This document shows, piece after piece, positions 11,123 to 22,448 of a stretch of DNA of 64,000 nucleotides (its first letter is position 1; every line of letters begins with the position of its first letter). Made by a program: the position numbers and the translations under genes. Source of the DNA: Amorphophallus konjac (Eukaryota; Streptophyta; Magnoliopsida; Alismatales; Araceae); assembly GCA_022559845.1 (NCBI GenBank), contig CM040126.1, positions 225,562,641 to 225,626,640 on the forward strand, in the 5' to 3' direction. The notes under the pieces are model-generated. The model was not told where the DNA came from. It saw only the letters and a list, made by a program, of their open reading frames with translations, and searched no databases.

Positions 11123-12619
11123 AATTTGATGGGGGACGGGGACCGACACGGACTAAGACTCACAAAAGACTCTAACTCAGGCCAGCAGTAGCACGCTCAA
11201 GGGTCGCCAAGTGGCTGACCACCGTGATATCCCACAGAATGAGGGACGTCTCTCAACAGAAACTCCGACCTCGGCCGTCCCAAGGAGGGAAGCGCACGTG
11301 TCTAGGCGTATAGTCGACCTCCAAAGACAAGGGGAGTCGAGTCCTAGCTCGAAGCTCGGCTAGTGCTAACGGACGGGTGCTCTCACTCACGGTCCGCGGT
11401 GATGGTAAAAGTAGCTAGGCGCCTACTCTCTCTCACGCGGCATATTCAATCACATACTAAAAGAGCAAGCAAAGGTGGAGGAGTCGGAGCGCGTACCTCC
11501 ACGCCTAGGCGTGGGGAAGGAACCCCGGCCGTGGACCAACAACCCGATACACCAGAGCAATAAATTACAACCCCCAATAATGGCCCACTCCTCGCAGGGA
11601 GGTAAGAGGCTACAAACAATACGTTCGGGTTGCCGGACACGGGTTGACGGGCCGCACTCGATGACGGGCGCGATGCTGCAGAATCGGTGTCGCGCGCGCC
11701 TGGACGGAGACGGGTCCCACGGGTTGATGCGATGTCCGTTCGAGGCACCGTCAGAGAGGACGCGTTGCTGATGGTTGGAGGAACGCTCAGACCAGAGGGG
11801 ACGCGCTGGATGCGCCGGTGGTGGCCGTGGGCGCTGCCGAAAACCAGGTCTGGTTCTGTGGTCGCAGAACCGCGCACGCCGTCGGTAAAATCCAGAACTC
11901 GGTCGTCTGGTGCCCGAACAGGTCCGGGCCGGTTGGAGGTGAGAGCTGACTGGCAGAGGTGACCCTCGGCCAAACGGCGTCGGCAGATGATGCCGACACG
12001 AGTCGCAGGAGCCGCTGGAAGTTGGGGTTGGTTCGCTGGGCGGACTGTGCAGGCACGCCGGCGCAACCCCACGAGATCGACCGCCACGGACGGTGACGAT
12101 GTCGAAACGCGACGCCGTCGGCGGCGTTGGAAAGCTGACTCGGAGATCCACGAACCCTGAAGAAACCAGCGCAAAAGACGCAGCGTGGAGGCCTGGGGAA
12201 AATCCGCAATCAGGGTCTCCCCGCTGAGTGAGCAGAGAAAGTGGTGCTGGCGCAGGTCGGCGGAGAAAATCGGTACGGGCAGTGCCGATCTCCGATTGAT
12301 GCAAAACCGGCGCCGACGCGAAGCTGATCCGCAGACGTATCTCCAGAAAATAGATCGTGGCAAAACTCATCCAAGAAGGGGGCGCGAGCTCTGCTACAAG
12401 TCGGGGCAGAAATCTGGAATCACGCACACGAACCGTTGAGGAAGAAGATGAGGATAAGAGGGAACCCCGGAGTCCACCGAGGGCTGAGGCTTCACACCTC
12501 GCCGTTCTCCCGTCGCAGGAGAAGAGAAAGAGAGAGAGAGGGGCGCAAATGCCTTGCACAATAATCCATTTTTGTATTCAAATTATGTCTAAACTGTAAT
12601 CGGTACAATGTGAGAACTA

Positions 12620-12626
12620 CTTATAG
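12620..12626 (-). promoter_or_regulatory. TATA-like box, copy 1, of the C 5' LTR
   Basis: CTATAAG on the minus strand, followed downstream by TAGTTCTCACATTG. The same motif is at 8141-8147 in the 3' LTR. Transcription start is not demonstrated. Confidence 0.5.
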
Positions 12627-13414
12627 GGGATGGGAAAACCCTAATCTAACTAGAAGGGGAGGGGTGCGCCCAGCTCCAAGGAGAGAAAGGCGGCCCATAA
12701 TTCAGCAAGCTTAGAAAATAGGAAAGGATTCTAAGTGGGATAAGGAAGGGGTGGAGTTGGGGAAAGGAGGAGAGGGGGAAAGGGGAAGGGAGAGGGGAGC
12801 GCCCCCCACCTTCCCTAGTAGAACTAGGAAGGGGGGGGGCGGCTGCCTCCTCCTCCTCTAGCTGGGGAGGGGGCCGCCCCCTAACCCTAATGGGCCCTTT
12901 TTTTAGTGGGCTTCAAACCCCAATAAGCCCCTGACCCCATAACACGATCCATTACCCCACAAAGCAACCCAATTGGCCACTATATGGCCCAATAAGTGCC
13001 TAAACAAGAAGATGTCCACGCAGGGACCAAAAGACAAGGCCCACAAGGCCTGAGCAAGTCCAGACTGAGGCCCAACATGGCCTAAACATGATGATGAAAA
13101 GATAACTAGAAGGTGCCGCCGTCGCCGAGCCACAAGGAGGTAGCGGTGTGCCGGGTGCTCCGTCGAGGATAGCGCCGCGCGAGCTCTGCTACAAGTCGGG
13201 GCAGAAATCTGGAATCACGCACACGAACCGTTGAGGAAGAAGATGAGGATAAGATGGAACCCCGGAGTCCACCGAGGGCTGAGGCTTCACACCTCGCCGT
13301 TCTCCCGTCGCAGGAGAAGAGAAAGAGAGAGAGAGGGGCGCAAATGCCTTGCACAATAATCCATTTTTGTATTCAAATTATGTCTAAACTGTAATCGGTA
13401 CAATGTGAGAACTA

Positions 13415-13421
13415 CTTATAG
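13415..13421 (-). promoter_or_regulatory. TATA-like box, copy 2 (duplicated), of the C 5' LTR
   Basis: Identical in context to the box at 12620-12626 and lying 795 bp further upstream in element orientation because of the tandem duplication. Confidence 0.5.
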
Positions 13422-13984
13422 GGGATGGGAAAACCCTAATCTAACTAGAAGGGGAGGGGTGCGCCCAGCTCCAAGGAGAGAAAGGCGGCCCATAATTCAG
13501 CAAGCTTAGAAAATAGGAAAGGATTCTAAGTGGGATAAGGAAGGGGTGGAGATGGGGAAAGGAGGAGAGGGGGAAAGGGGAAGGGAGAGGGGAGCGCCCC
13601 CCACCTTCCCTAGTAGAACTAGGAAGGGGGGGGCGGCTGCCTCCTCCTCCTCTAGCTGGGGAGGGGGCCGCCCCCTAACCCTAATGGGCCCTTTTTTTAG
13701 TGGGCTTCAAACCCCAATAAGCCCCTGACCCCATAACACGATCCATTACCCCACAAAGCAACCCAATTGGCCACTATATGGCCCAATAAGTGCCTAAACA
13801 AGAAGATGTCCACGCAGGGACCAAAAGACAAGGCCCACAAGGCCTGAGCAAGTCCAGACTGAGGCCCAACATGGCCTAAACATGATGATGAAAAGATAAC
13901 TAGAAGGTGCCGCCGTCGCCGAGCCACAAGGAGGTAGCGGTGTGCCGGGTGCTCCGTCGAGGATAGCGCCGTGTGTCCTCACCA

Positions 13985-14705
13985 CACACACACACACTGC
14001 CGTGAAGTCGTCCCCGGAGTCTCTACATGAAGAGAAATCAACCATCGGGAGCCCCACAATCCATGGGCCTCGAAGAAAATCAAATGGGCCACAACTCGCG
14101 CTCACAATGGGCTCAGAACTGCCCATTTAGCCCTTCAGCGGCACACCCTCAAGGCCCTTCAGCGGCACGCCCCCTCGCAGCCTTCAGCAACACACTCTTG
14201 TGCCCCCTTCAGCGGCACACCCCCAGCCCGTTCAGCGGCACACTCCCCTGGCGCTCCACCGGCACGCTCGGCTGGGACGCTCCACCGGCACACCCAGTGT
14301 GGGTGTCTTCACCGGCACAGTCCCTGCACACCCCCTGCTAGCCCTCAGCGGTACACCCATCCTGCCCTTCAGCGGCACGCCCTTTCGGCTCCTCAGCGGC
14401 ACGCCTGCGAGCTCTTCCAGCGGCACGCTTTTGCAGGCTTTCAGCGGCACGCTTCTCGTGTCTTCCAACGGCACGCTGTTCTGGCCCTTCAATGGCACAC
14501 CTGGGTGTTTTCTTCCCCGACACTTCCGGTAAATCAAATCTTACGCCCATGCCCTAGGGATTCATGGCGCGTAGTGGGCTTGCTGGAGTGTCGCCCAGGG
14601 AGAGGGCCATGTTGCCTATTCCCACCTGCCACCAAGGACGATGGGTCTAATCCCCAATCAATGCCTCCGGTTTCCCGCCTCCGACTACCGTGTTCGAGTG
14701 CTCCC
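13985..14705 (+). repeat. Element A 5' LTR, segment 2
   Basis: Continues A's 5' LTR after element C and matches about 50710-51400. It starts in the CA microsatellite. It ends at the D insertion and carries about 35 bp (near 14671-14700) that are missing at the corresponding point of the 3' LTR. Confidence 0.85.
14136..14525 (+). repeat. A LTR tandem block 6: CAGCGGCACGCC units
   Basis: About fifteen degenerate units of 25-32 bp around CTTCAGCGGCACGCCC or CTCCACCGGCACGCTC, with variable spacers. The matching block is 50860-51255. The related core CGGCAC(A/G)CCC recurs in blocks 8 and 9, so these arrays may share an origin. Confidence 0.82.
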
Positions 14706-14856
14706 TGTTGAACACATGTGCACCATGATTACTATTATGGTTTTAATGATAGCAACTACAATAAGTCACATTGTGTTTGCATATGATGTCATTGCGTATG
14801 TGTTTAAGCAGTTTATCATTTCATCGAACAGGTTGCGGGCGTGTGCACTGCATTCC

Positions 14857-15610
14857 AAGTCTATACGTTGGACAAAGTCTATACGTTGGATGAAGTCTGT
14901 ACATTGGACGAAGTCTATACGTTGGACGAAGTCTATACGTTGGACAAAGTCTATATGATGGACAAAGTCTATACGTTGGACAAAGTCTATACGTTGGACA
15001 AAGTCTGTACATTGGACAAAGTCTATACGTTGGACTAAGTCTGTACGTTGGACAAAGTCTATGCGTTGGACAAAGTCTGTACATTGGATGAAGTCTATAC
15101 GTTTGACAAAGTCTGTACGTTGCTGAACATGAAGTCTGTACGTTGGCTGCCTAGCACAACTCGAAGTCTATACGTTGCTGCACACAAAGTCTATACGTTG
15201 CTGCAGATGAAGTGTGTACGTTGGCTGCATGCACAACTCAAAGTCTGTACGTTGCGGCAGATGAAGTCTATACGTTGCTGCAGATGAAGTCTGTACGTTG
15301 CGGCAGATGAAGTCTGTACGTTGCTGCAGATGAAGTCTATACGTTGGCTGCATGCACAAGACAAAGTCTGTACGTTGGCTGCTAGCACAACTCCAAGTCT
15401 GTACGTTGGTTGATGGCTGCAACACAAGTCTATACATTGGCCGGCTACTTCACACGCAAAGTCTATACATTGCGTTCTATTGTGTTCGTGCATCAAGTTA
15501 CCAAGTCTGTATGTTCATGAAGCAAGTCTGTACAGGCTCATGCATGCTCAAGGTGCAAAGTCTGTACAGAGTTCATACATGCACACAAAGTCTATACGTC
15601 TAAGCCTTGA
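14857..15610 (+). repeat. 18-bp and related tandem array in the D 5' LTR
   Basis: About fourteen tandem copies of AAGTCTATACGTTGGACA (18 bp) occupy 14857-15115. Longer units built on AAGTCTRTACGTTG with inserts such as CTGCAGATG or GCTGCATGCACAACTC follow, to about 15610. Because the period is six codons, both strands stay open (KVYTLD repeats on plus, YRLCPT on minus). These are not proteins. The 3' LTR counterpart is 24389-25290. Confidence 0.9.
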
Positions 15611-15789
15611 TGCAAAGTCTATACAACAACTACAAGCTTCATTCAAATAGCCAAGGCCACTACACAAGATGAGAGTCAAAAGACAAAGATTCAGTTGGTA
15701 CTTTCTAGACCAACAAGCATGAAGTTACAGACATGAACAGGCTGCTAATGGACACAAGCGACGGAGCTGAAGCGGCTAACGGACCGACC

Positions 15790-15975
15790 CGGGCTGGACC
15801 GGGGTCTGCCCAGCTGGCGGTCGACCGCCCCAGCCAGGGACCCCCCGACTGCAGATCTGTCAGCTGCAGGTCGACCGCCAGCCAGTAGCGATCGATCGGA
15901 TTTCCCAGGGATCATCTGTTTGCAGGTGTTTCAGTAGCGGTCGACCGCCAGAAGCCACAGGTCGACCGCCAGCCC
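15790..15975 (+). repeat. GTCGAC palindrome cluster in the D 5' LTR
   Basis: Several copies of palindrome-like GCGGTCGACCGCC or CAGGTCGACCGCC within about 190 bp. The last lies about 140 bp upstream of the TATA-like box. The counterpart in the 3' LTR is 25480-25660, where some copies have decayed (for example GCGGTTGACC and GTCGACTGCC). Confidence 0.7.
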
Positions 15976-16110
15976 CGATGCAGCCATGTTTGACTTCGAA
16001 ATCCACCTCGTGGCTAGCCCCTTTCCATGAATTTCTTTAATCCAAAAGTCACCTAATCACCCACAAATTATGGATCTGGTCTGAAGGATGTCCAAGGACC
16101 ATTCAAGGTC

Positions 16111-16118
16111 TATAAAAC
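16111..16118 (+). promoter_or_regulatory. TATA-like box of the D 5' LTR
   Basis: TATAAAAC preceded by CAAGGTC. The same box is at 25797-25804 in the 3' LTR. It is the clearest TATA in the LTR. The start site is inferred to lie about 30 bp downstream. Confidence 0.6.
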
Positions 16119-16592
16119 CAACACATGAGGGGTTGGAAACCCTAACACATCAAGGCTTCAAGGGAGATCAAGGGAGGCCATTTTCGAGGTACTGTAGCAC
16201 CTCCGTGAACAGTGTTTCGGGAGGAAGTTCTTCATCCATCCAAGGTGATTCAAGTCCAGATCTGAAGCCATCTCAACCTCCAAGGAAGAAGAAGCAATCA
16301 AGGCACTCAAGGGTGATCTAAACCGCATCCTTCTTCCTCTTCATCAACTCAAGCAGATTCAAGGAAGCACAACTCACAAGGAAGAAGAAGCCATTACTGT
16401 TGAATTAAGAAGAGAGCTTTGTGAAGAAGATAGAAGCCTCTATTGGTGATCTACATCCATATAAGAATCCGAATCAAGCTCCAGCAATCTCAGACAAGAT
16501 TTTTCTTCTTGAACTTATTTCATATCTTGTTTGAATAGCTTGATATTTGTTCTTTCTTCTTCATTTCATTCGAACAATCAAAACTGAAGATC

Positions 16593-16766
16593 GTCCCTAC
16601 CGGTGGTTAGTAGGAAGGCAATCGGAAGTTGTCCAATCTGCGGTGTTGACGTCCCTACCGGTGGTTAGTAGGAAGGTAATCGGAAGTTGACCGATCTACG
16701 GTGTTGACGTCCCTACCGGTGGTTAGTAGGAAGGCAGTCGGTGGTTCCCCGATTTACGGTTTGGTG
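16593..16766 (+). repeat. 58-bp tandem repeat (3 copies) in the D 5' LTR
   Basis: Units begin GTCCCTACCGGTGGTTAG at 16593, 16651 and 16709. In the 3' LTR (26279-26440) the middle unit has lost its first part. This would lie in the transcribed leader. Confidence 0.85.
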
Positions 16767-17074
16767 TGCTGCACTAGTGAAGCCTCACCGGATTTGGTGA
16801 GGGGTGGACGTAGGACTGGAGATTCAGTCCGAACCACCTTAAAATCTCGTGTGTTGTGGTTTGCTTGTGCGATTACTTTATGTTAGATGCATGCTTAGGT
16901 TCAATATCTATATTGCATAATCATCTTGCCAAGTAAATTATTTGTGTTCTTCATCAAGCTAGTTATATGCCGCTGCTTATTTCATCATCTAGCTTTAAAG
17001 AGGGTTGCATTACGAAAAGAGGGACAGATCTATTCACCCCTCCCCTCTAGATCCGCTGTCCACTACATAACAAG

Positions 17075-17087
17075 TGGTATCAGAGCC
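17075..17087 (+). other. Primer binding site of element D
   Basis: TGGTATCAGAGCC, 2 nt after the 5' LTR end at 17072. It is complementary to the 3' end of plant initiator tRNA-Met and is followed 12 nt later by the gag ATG. Confidence 0.95.
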
Positions 17088-17099
17088 TAATCTCTCATT

Positions 17100-19316
17100 A
17101 TGGGGTCCAACGACCTTGAGGGAAATGGTGGATCAGCGTCTAAGGGTTATTTACCTGAAGGACACTCTGTGAACAGACCTCCTTATTTCACTAGATCTAA
17201 CTATCCTTATTGGAAACATCGCATTCATGTGTTCATTCGCGCTCAAGACTACGAAGTTTGGCGAGTGATCAGCAAAGGTCCGTATGAGCTTACGGATAAT
17301 GAGGACTTGTGGACCAAAGAACAAATAAGACAATCTACTGTCAACTAGAGTGCCAAACACATCATGCAATGCTCACTCCATCCAGTAGAGTTCTCAAGAG
17401 TGGCGACCTGCGCAACTGCAAAACAAATGTGGGACAAGTTAGAGGTAATCTACGAAGGAACCTCTCAGGTACGAGAAACAAAAGCTAATATCTTAGTTTC
17501 TGAATACGAAATGTTCCGCATGAAGCCTGATGAATCAATTCGAGATATGTATGCTCGATTAACTGTGCTTACTAACAGTTTGACTGATTTGGGAAAGAAA
17601 TATTCAGAACAGGAAATTGTAAGAAAGATTCTCAGATCACTGACTCCTGCATGGCACACAAAGGTTACTGTTGTTGAAGAATCCATAGATCTCACAACAA
17701 CTAAGGTAGATGAACTCATTGGTTCATTAATGACCTATGAGATCAACCTTAAGAACAAAGAAGCTAAAGTACCTAAGAAAAAGTCCTTAGCTCTTAAAGC
17801 TGGACCTAGCGGTCAAGGCACTTCGGATGAAGGTGAGGATTCCGCAAGTGAGCGGGATGAGGATGATGTAGCCATGCTCACACGTAAGTTTAGTAAATTT
17901 CTGAGAAGTGAAGGTAAGAGCTTCATGAGAGGAAGGTCTAAGGTATGAAATGGTTTCAAATCTAATTCCGAAAACTTTAAGAAATCTGACAAAATCATTT
18001 GCTATTCTTGTAACAAACCCGGGCATTTCAAGACTGGTTGTCCTGACAGATTCAAAAAGGGCGACAAATGGAAGGGTAAGAAGAAGAACAAGGCCATGGT
18101 GTCCACATGAAGCGATGAGGAGGAAAGTGATAACAAAACCAGCTCCTCGGACAAAGAAGAAGAAGATCTCTGCCTTATGGCCAAAGGCGACGAAGAAAAT
18201 GAGGTAAACTCTCCTTTTGAAAATTATACAATTGATGATTGGGAGGAAGCCTATATACAGCTCATGGAAAAATATGACATGTACAAAAGGGAAAATAAAT
18301 CATTAAAAAAGAAAATCAATTCGTTTGTGCATGACCATGATAAGAATGATAAGACTACTCTACTTGAAACTGAAATTGAAGATCTTAAGAAAATGATTGA
18401 GGATTTGGAAGAAGGAAGAAAAGAAATGGCTTACTTGGAAACTGAAAATGAAAATTTGAGAAATGAGATTGATAGCATCAAGCTAAAAATGCAAACCTAT
18501 GAAAAGGATAGCAAATTGAGCAATGAGAAATATGATGATGTCAAACAAGTCAACATTCAAATTCTACAAAATATTGAAAACTTACAAAAAGAGTTGAAGG
18601 ATAAACAACAATCCTTAGAAAAATTTGTGGATGGAAGAGAAAACCTAGATGCACTGCTAGGTACCAGAATGAACTTCAACAAGGAAGGGTTAGATTTTGA
18701 ACCTACAAACAAAAGGCCAATTGGGTTAAAAACTGTCAAATTTGTTTCATCTTCTGAAGCTTCCACCTCAAACACTACTCCCACACAAAACCAGCAAAAA
18801 CAAAAGGAAAAAGGGAAAGAGAAGATTGAAGAGGCAGTCACCAAAATTCCCAAAAAGACTGTCCAAAAGTCTAAGAAAGGTCGACCTTCCCCGCAGCATA
18901 GGTCAACACATTCTTGGCCATTGCATGCTCAATCTTCCAGATATCACCAAAACTGGATTGCCCATTCATATAGGCCAACACCACCATACTTTTGGAGAAA
19001 TTATGATTCATGTGTTCATCAATCCTATAACTTTCAATCTTCTAGGTGACAGAACAATCACTTTCAACCCAAAATTAACCAATGGCCACAATGGGTTAAG
19101 AAGCCAACTTCATCAAACTTTCACAAAATCCAACAAAGAGCCTCTAAACAAAAAGGAAATGTCAAGGCTAAAAAGAAAAACCAAATCTCTGCTCTAAGCA
19201 AACAAAACATGAATGTTAGAAAGGTTTGGATTCCAAAAGAAATGGTTTCATGTTTTAAAAATCTTAAGAGTTTGATGGGACCCAAAATTGGTTGGGTTCC
19301 AAATACAATTGCATAA
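17100..19316 (+). pseudogene. gag: Element D gag, one frame with in-frame stops
   Basis: The ATG at 17100 opens a frame that stays in register through gag and pol without a frameshift. The N-terminus (RPPYFTRSNYPYWKHRIHVF) is the usual copia/Sirevirus gag start. A retrotransposon-gag (UBN2-like) region extends to about 17760. A zinc knuckle CYSCNKPGHFKTGC is at about 18000-18041. A long coiled-coil-like Glu/Lys/Asn-rich stretch (about 18200-18660) follows, then a basic segment, as in Sireviruses. Stops interrupt the frame at 17346 (TAG), 17946 (TGA), 18108 (TGA), 19047 (TGA) and 19314 (TAA). The 19314 stop could be a natural gag terminator, which I cannot resolve here. The gene would have made the capsid and nucleocapsid. 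This copy cannot make full-length Gag. Confidence 0.9.
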
Positions 19317-22300
19317 TTGTTTGTGCAGGAATGTCTTGCAGCCATGCATAACAGGTGGTATCTTGATAGCGGCTGTTCAAGTCACATGACTGAAGATAAA
19401 ACAAAATTTTATCTCTTGGAGGAAAAGGAAGGAGGATACGTTACGTTTGGAGGGAATAACAAAGAAAAAATCATTGGAACAGGTAATGTAGGTAAGAACC
19501 TCTCCAACTCCATTGGAAATGTGTTGCTAGTTGAAGGTTTGAAATATAACCTACTTAGCATAAGTCAATTGTGTGATAAAGGTCATAAAGTGTTGTTTGA
19601 CTCTCATGGATGTAAAATCTTTGAACCAAAATCTGACAAGATAAAATTTTCTGGAAAGAGAGTCAACAATGTTTACATGATTGATTTAGATGATCCTGCT
19701 AATTTAAACATTTGTCTTACTGCACCAAAATCTGAAATTGCATGGTTATGGCATCGTAGGCTAGGACATGCTAGCTACAATATCTTACATAAATTGTTAA
19801 AGCATTCAATGGTGAAAGGGTTGCCTGAATTATCATTTAAACAAGAAAATAAGTTGTGTGATGCATGTGCCCTAGGTAAACAAACAAGAAAATCTTTCAA
19901 GGGAACATCTGAAAATACATCATCCAAACCACTCGAGCTAATTCATATGGACCTGTTTGGCCCAACCAGAACTGCTAGTTTGAGTGGTAGAAAATATGGA
20001 TATGTCTTGGTAGATGACTTTTCTAGGTTCACATGAGTTTTCTTTCTCACACATAAAAATGATGCTTTTGATGAGTTTCAGGCACTCTACATGAAGATAA
20101 AGCAGGACGATGAGTTTAAAATTTCCAAGATCCAATCTGATCATAGTGGTGAATTTGAAAATGCTAACTTCTATAATCTTTGCAGAGCTGAAGGCATTTC
20201 ACACCGATTTTCTTCACCAAGAACCCTAGAGCAAAACGGTGTAGTTGAAAGGAGAAACCGAACACTTGTAGAGATGGCAAGAACCATGCTTGCTGAACGG
20301 TAACTTCCAAGGAGGTGTTGGGCTGAAGCGGTAAACTCAGCATGTTATATTATCAACCGCTCTATGGTAAGGTCACACACCAAAAAGACTCCTTATGAGT
20401 TACTGAAAGGTAAAAAGCCCTCTCTCTCTCATATGAAAGTGTTCGGATCTAAATGCTTCATCCACAATAATGACAAAAGAGATTTAGATAAATTCGAGCC
20501 TAAGAGTGATGAAGGTATATTCCTTAGATATTCTGATAGATCTAGGGCTTATAGAATTTACAATATCAAGAGTCAAACTGTGGAAGAATCACCCCATGTT
20601 TCCTTTGATGAATATCATGATTCTAACAATGATAACTCTTGCAGGAAAAATGATGAAGATCGGGAATTCCTAAGCATAAAGGACAAGAGTGATCCTCTAG
20701 AAGAAGAAATAAAAGAAGCTAATGACCTAGCTGAATCAAGCAATGTAAGGGATCAAGCTCCAGGAGAAGGTAACGATTCTACAAACATTAGAATTCTTAA
20801 GGATCATCCTTTAGAAAACGTCATTGGCAACTTGAATGACCCACCTAGAACAAGGTCACATTTTAAAATTGTGGAAGAATTAGATCAACTTGCTCTTGTC
20901 TCGTAGCATGAACCCAAAAATATTGATGAAGCATTAAAAGATGAAAACTGGATAAATTCAATGCAAGACGAGTTAAACTAGTTTGAAAGGAATACAGTTT
21001 GGCATCTTGTTCCTAGACCTTCATCACAATCTGTCATAGGCACTAAATGGGTCTTTAGGAACAAACTAAGTGAGGATGGTAAGATAATAAGAAACAAAGC
21101 TAGATTGGTGACTCAAGGGTATAATCAAGAGTTTGGGGTAGACTTTGATGAATCTTATGCCCCAGTTGCTAGACTCGAAGCCATCAGAATTTTACTTGCC
21201 TTTGCATGCTTCCTTAGAATAAAGTTGTATCAAATGGATGTCAAAAGTGCTTTCTTGAATGGCTTGATCAAAGAAGAAATCTATGTTGAGCAGCCCCCTG
21301 GCTTTGAGAATTCTAATAATGCAGATTTTGTATACAAGCTAGACAGGGCGCTTTATGGACTTAAGCAAGCACCAAGAGCTTGGTACGAGAGACTAAGCTC
21401 GTTCCTCATTGAAAAAGGGTACACACGAGGTAAGGTAAATCAAACACTTTTCACCAAGAAGCAAGATAAGAACATCTTGATTGTACAAATTTATGTTGAT
21501 GACATTGTGTTTGGTTCTACAAAATCTGAAATGTGTGAGGAATTTGCTAACCTCATGACTAGCGAATTTGAGATGAGCCTAATGGGAGAACTTCAATTCT
21601 TTCTCGATTTGTAGGTCAACCAAAGAGAAGATGGGTGCTTCATAAATCAATCTAAATACATCAAGGAGCTGCTGAAAAGATTCGACATGGCAAACAGTAA
21701 AATCATTGCAACTCCTATGAGCACCACAACATCACTGGATTCGGATGAAAATGGTAAATTAGTGGATGCAAAGGTCTATAGAGGTATGATTGGTTCTTTG
21801 CTTTATTTGACTGCATCTCGACCAGATATCCAGTTTAGTGTATGCCTTTGTGCTAGATTTCAAACTAGTCCTAGAGAATCTCATTTGACTGCCGTCAAAC
21901 GTATCCTTCAATATCTTGCCGGCACTCAAGATTTGGGATTGTGGTATCCGTCATCATGTGATTTATCTCTTATATCTTATTCTGATGTGGATTACGCTGG
22001 ATGCAAGCTGGATCGTAAGATCACTAATGGCTGTTGCCAGTTTCTAGGCGGGTGTTTAGTTTCTTGGGCCTCCAAGAAACAACACTCGGTTGCCCTCTCA
22101 ACTGCGGAGGTAGAATATGTTACTGCGGGGAGCTGTGGCACCCAAGTGTTATGGATTAAACACCAACTTCAAGACTACTTGGTGGATCTTGGTTGTGTCC
22201 CGATTATTTGTGATAACACTAGTGCTATCAACCTTTCAAAAAATCCAGTCCAACACTCTAGGACTAAGCATATTGAGATTAGGCATCACTTCATTAGAGA

Positions 22301-22448
22301 CGAGGTCAGTAAGAAAAATTTTGAACTACATTTTGTTGATACTCTAAATCAAATTGCTGATATTTTCACCAAGCCCTTGTGTAATGACAGGTTTTCAACA
22401 CTCAGAAGGGAGCTTGGTCTTTGCCGACCTCAGACCACTAAAAATTGA
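19317..22448 (+). pseudogene. pol: Element D pol: protease-integrase-RT-RNase H, with in-frame stops
   Basis: Same frame as gag. The protease has WYLDSGCSSHM (DSG at 19365-19373). The integrase zinc region has HRRLGHASYN and CDACALGK (about 19750-19880), and the core has LIHMDLFGPT, SDHSGEF and NGVVERRNRT. Reverse transcriptase spans about 20980-21620 with YVDD at 21492-21503. RNase H spans about 21690-22400 with DYAGCKLDRK and SWASKKQHSVALSTAE. The order PR-IN-RT-RH is diagnostic of Ty1/copia. Stops lie at 20034 (TGA), 20301 (TAA), 20904 (TAG), 20979 (TAG) and 21612 (TAG). The natural end is TGA at 22446. No indel frameshift is seen over 5.3 kb, which is unusual for a decayed copy. Confidence 0.93.

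Larger units (their letters stand above)
12383..13974 (-). repeat. About 795-bp tandem duplication inside the C 5' LTR
   Basis: Copies at about 12383-13178 and 13179-13974, offset 795 (CGGTACAATG at 12601 and 13396). They share a GCGC microhomology at the junction. Both include the G/C-rich GGGGGCCGCCCC stretch and the minus-strand TATA-like box, so the promoter region is present twice in the 5' LTR. Confidence 0.92.
6648..13984 (-). mobile_element. Element C: young non-autonomous Ty3/gypsy element with a chromodomain ORF
   Basis: The element begins TGATGGGGGACGG at 6648 and ends GTCCTCACCA at 13984. It is flanked by CACAC at 6643-6647 and 13985-13989. The duplication lies in a CA microsatellite, so its exact edge is slightly ambiguous. 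The uninserted allele is visible in the 3' LTR of A at 50694-50725. The LTRs are 6648-8711 and 11127-13984, the latter enlarged by an internal duplication. By eye they differ at only about half a dozen positions over about 2 kb, which indicates a recent insertion. PBS position and ORF strand give minus orientation. The 2.4-kb interior encodes one ORF and lacks reverse transcriptase, RNase H and the integrase core. Confidence 0.93.
11127..13984 (-). repeat. Element C 5' LTR with internal tandem duplication
   Basis: Collinear with 6648-8711 but 794 bp longer. At about 13179 the sequence jumps back to GCGCGAGCTCTGCTACAAG, which first occurs at about 12383, and then repeats the segment to the LTR end. 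The 3' LTR has only one copy, so the duplication most likely arose after insertion. Confidence 0.92.
14706..17072 (+). repeat. Element D 5' LTR
   Basis: 2,367 bp, TG...CA, aligning with 24238-26738. It contains, in order, an 18-bp tandem array with related units, a cluster of GTCGAC palindromes, a TATA-like box and a three-copy 58-bp repeat. A 77-codon frame at 16088-16321 occurs in both LTRs, but only because LTRs are duplicates. Confidence 0.93.

Noticed and set aside
14841..15084. Repeat proteins KVYTLD or YRLCPT
   Set aside because: They are the direct translation of an 18-bp DNA array and are equally open on both strands.
16088..16321. 77-codon frame conserved between D's two LTRs (also at 25774-26007)
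   Set aside because: Conservation is expected of paired LTRs. The frame spans the TATA-like box and has no recognisable domain.
17075..17087. Possible tRNA-Met gene fragment
   Set aside because: Only the primer-binding complement is present, in the correct place for an LTR retrotransposon. No cloverleaf is seen.
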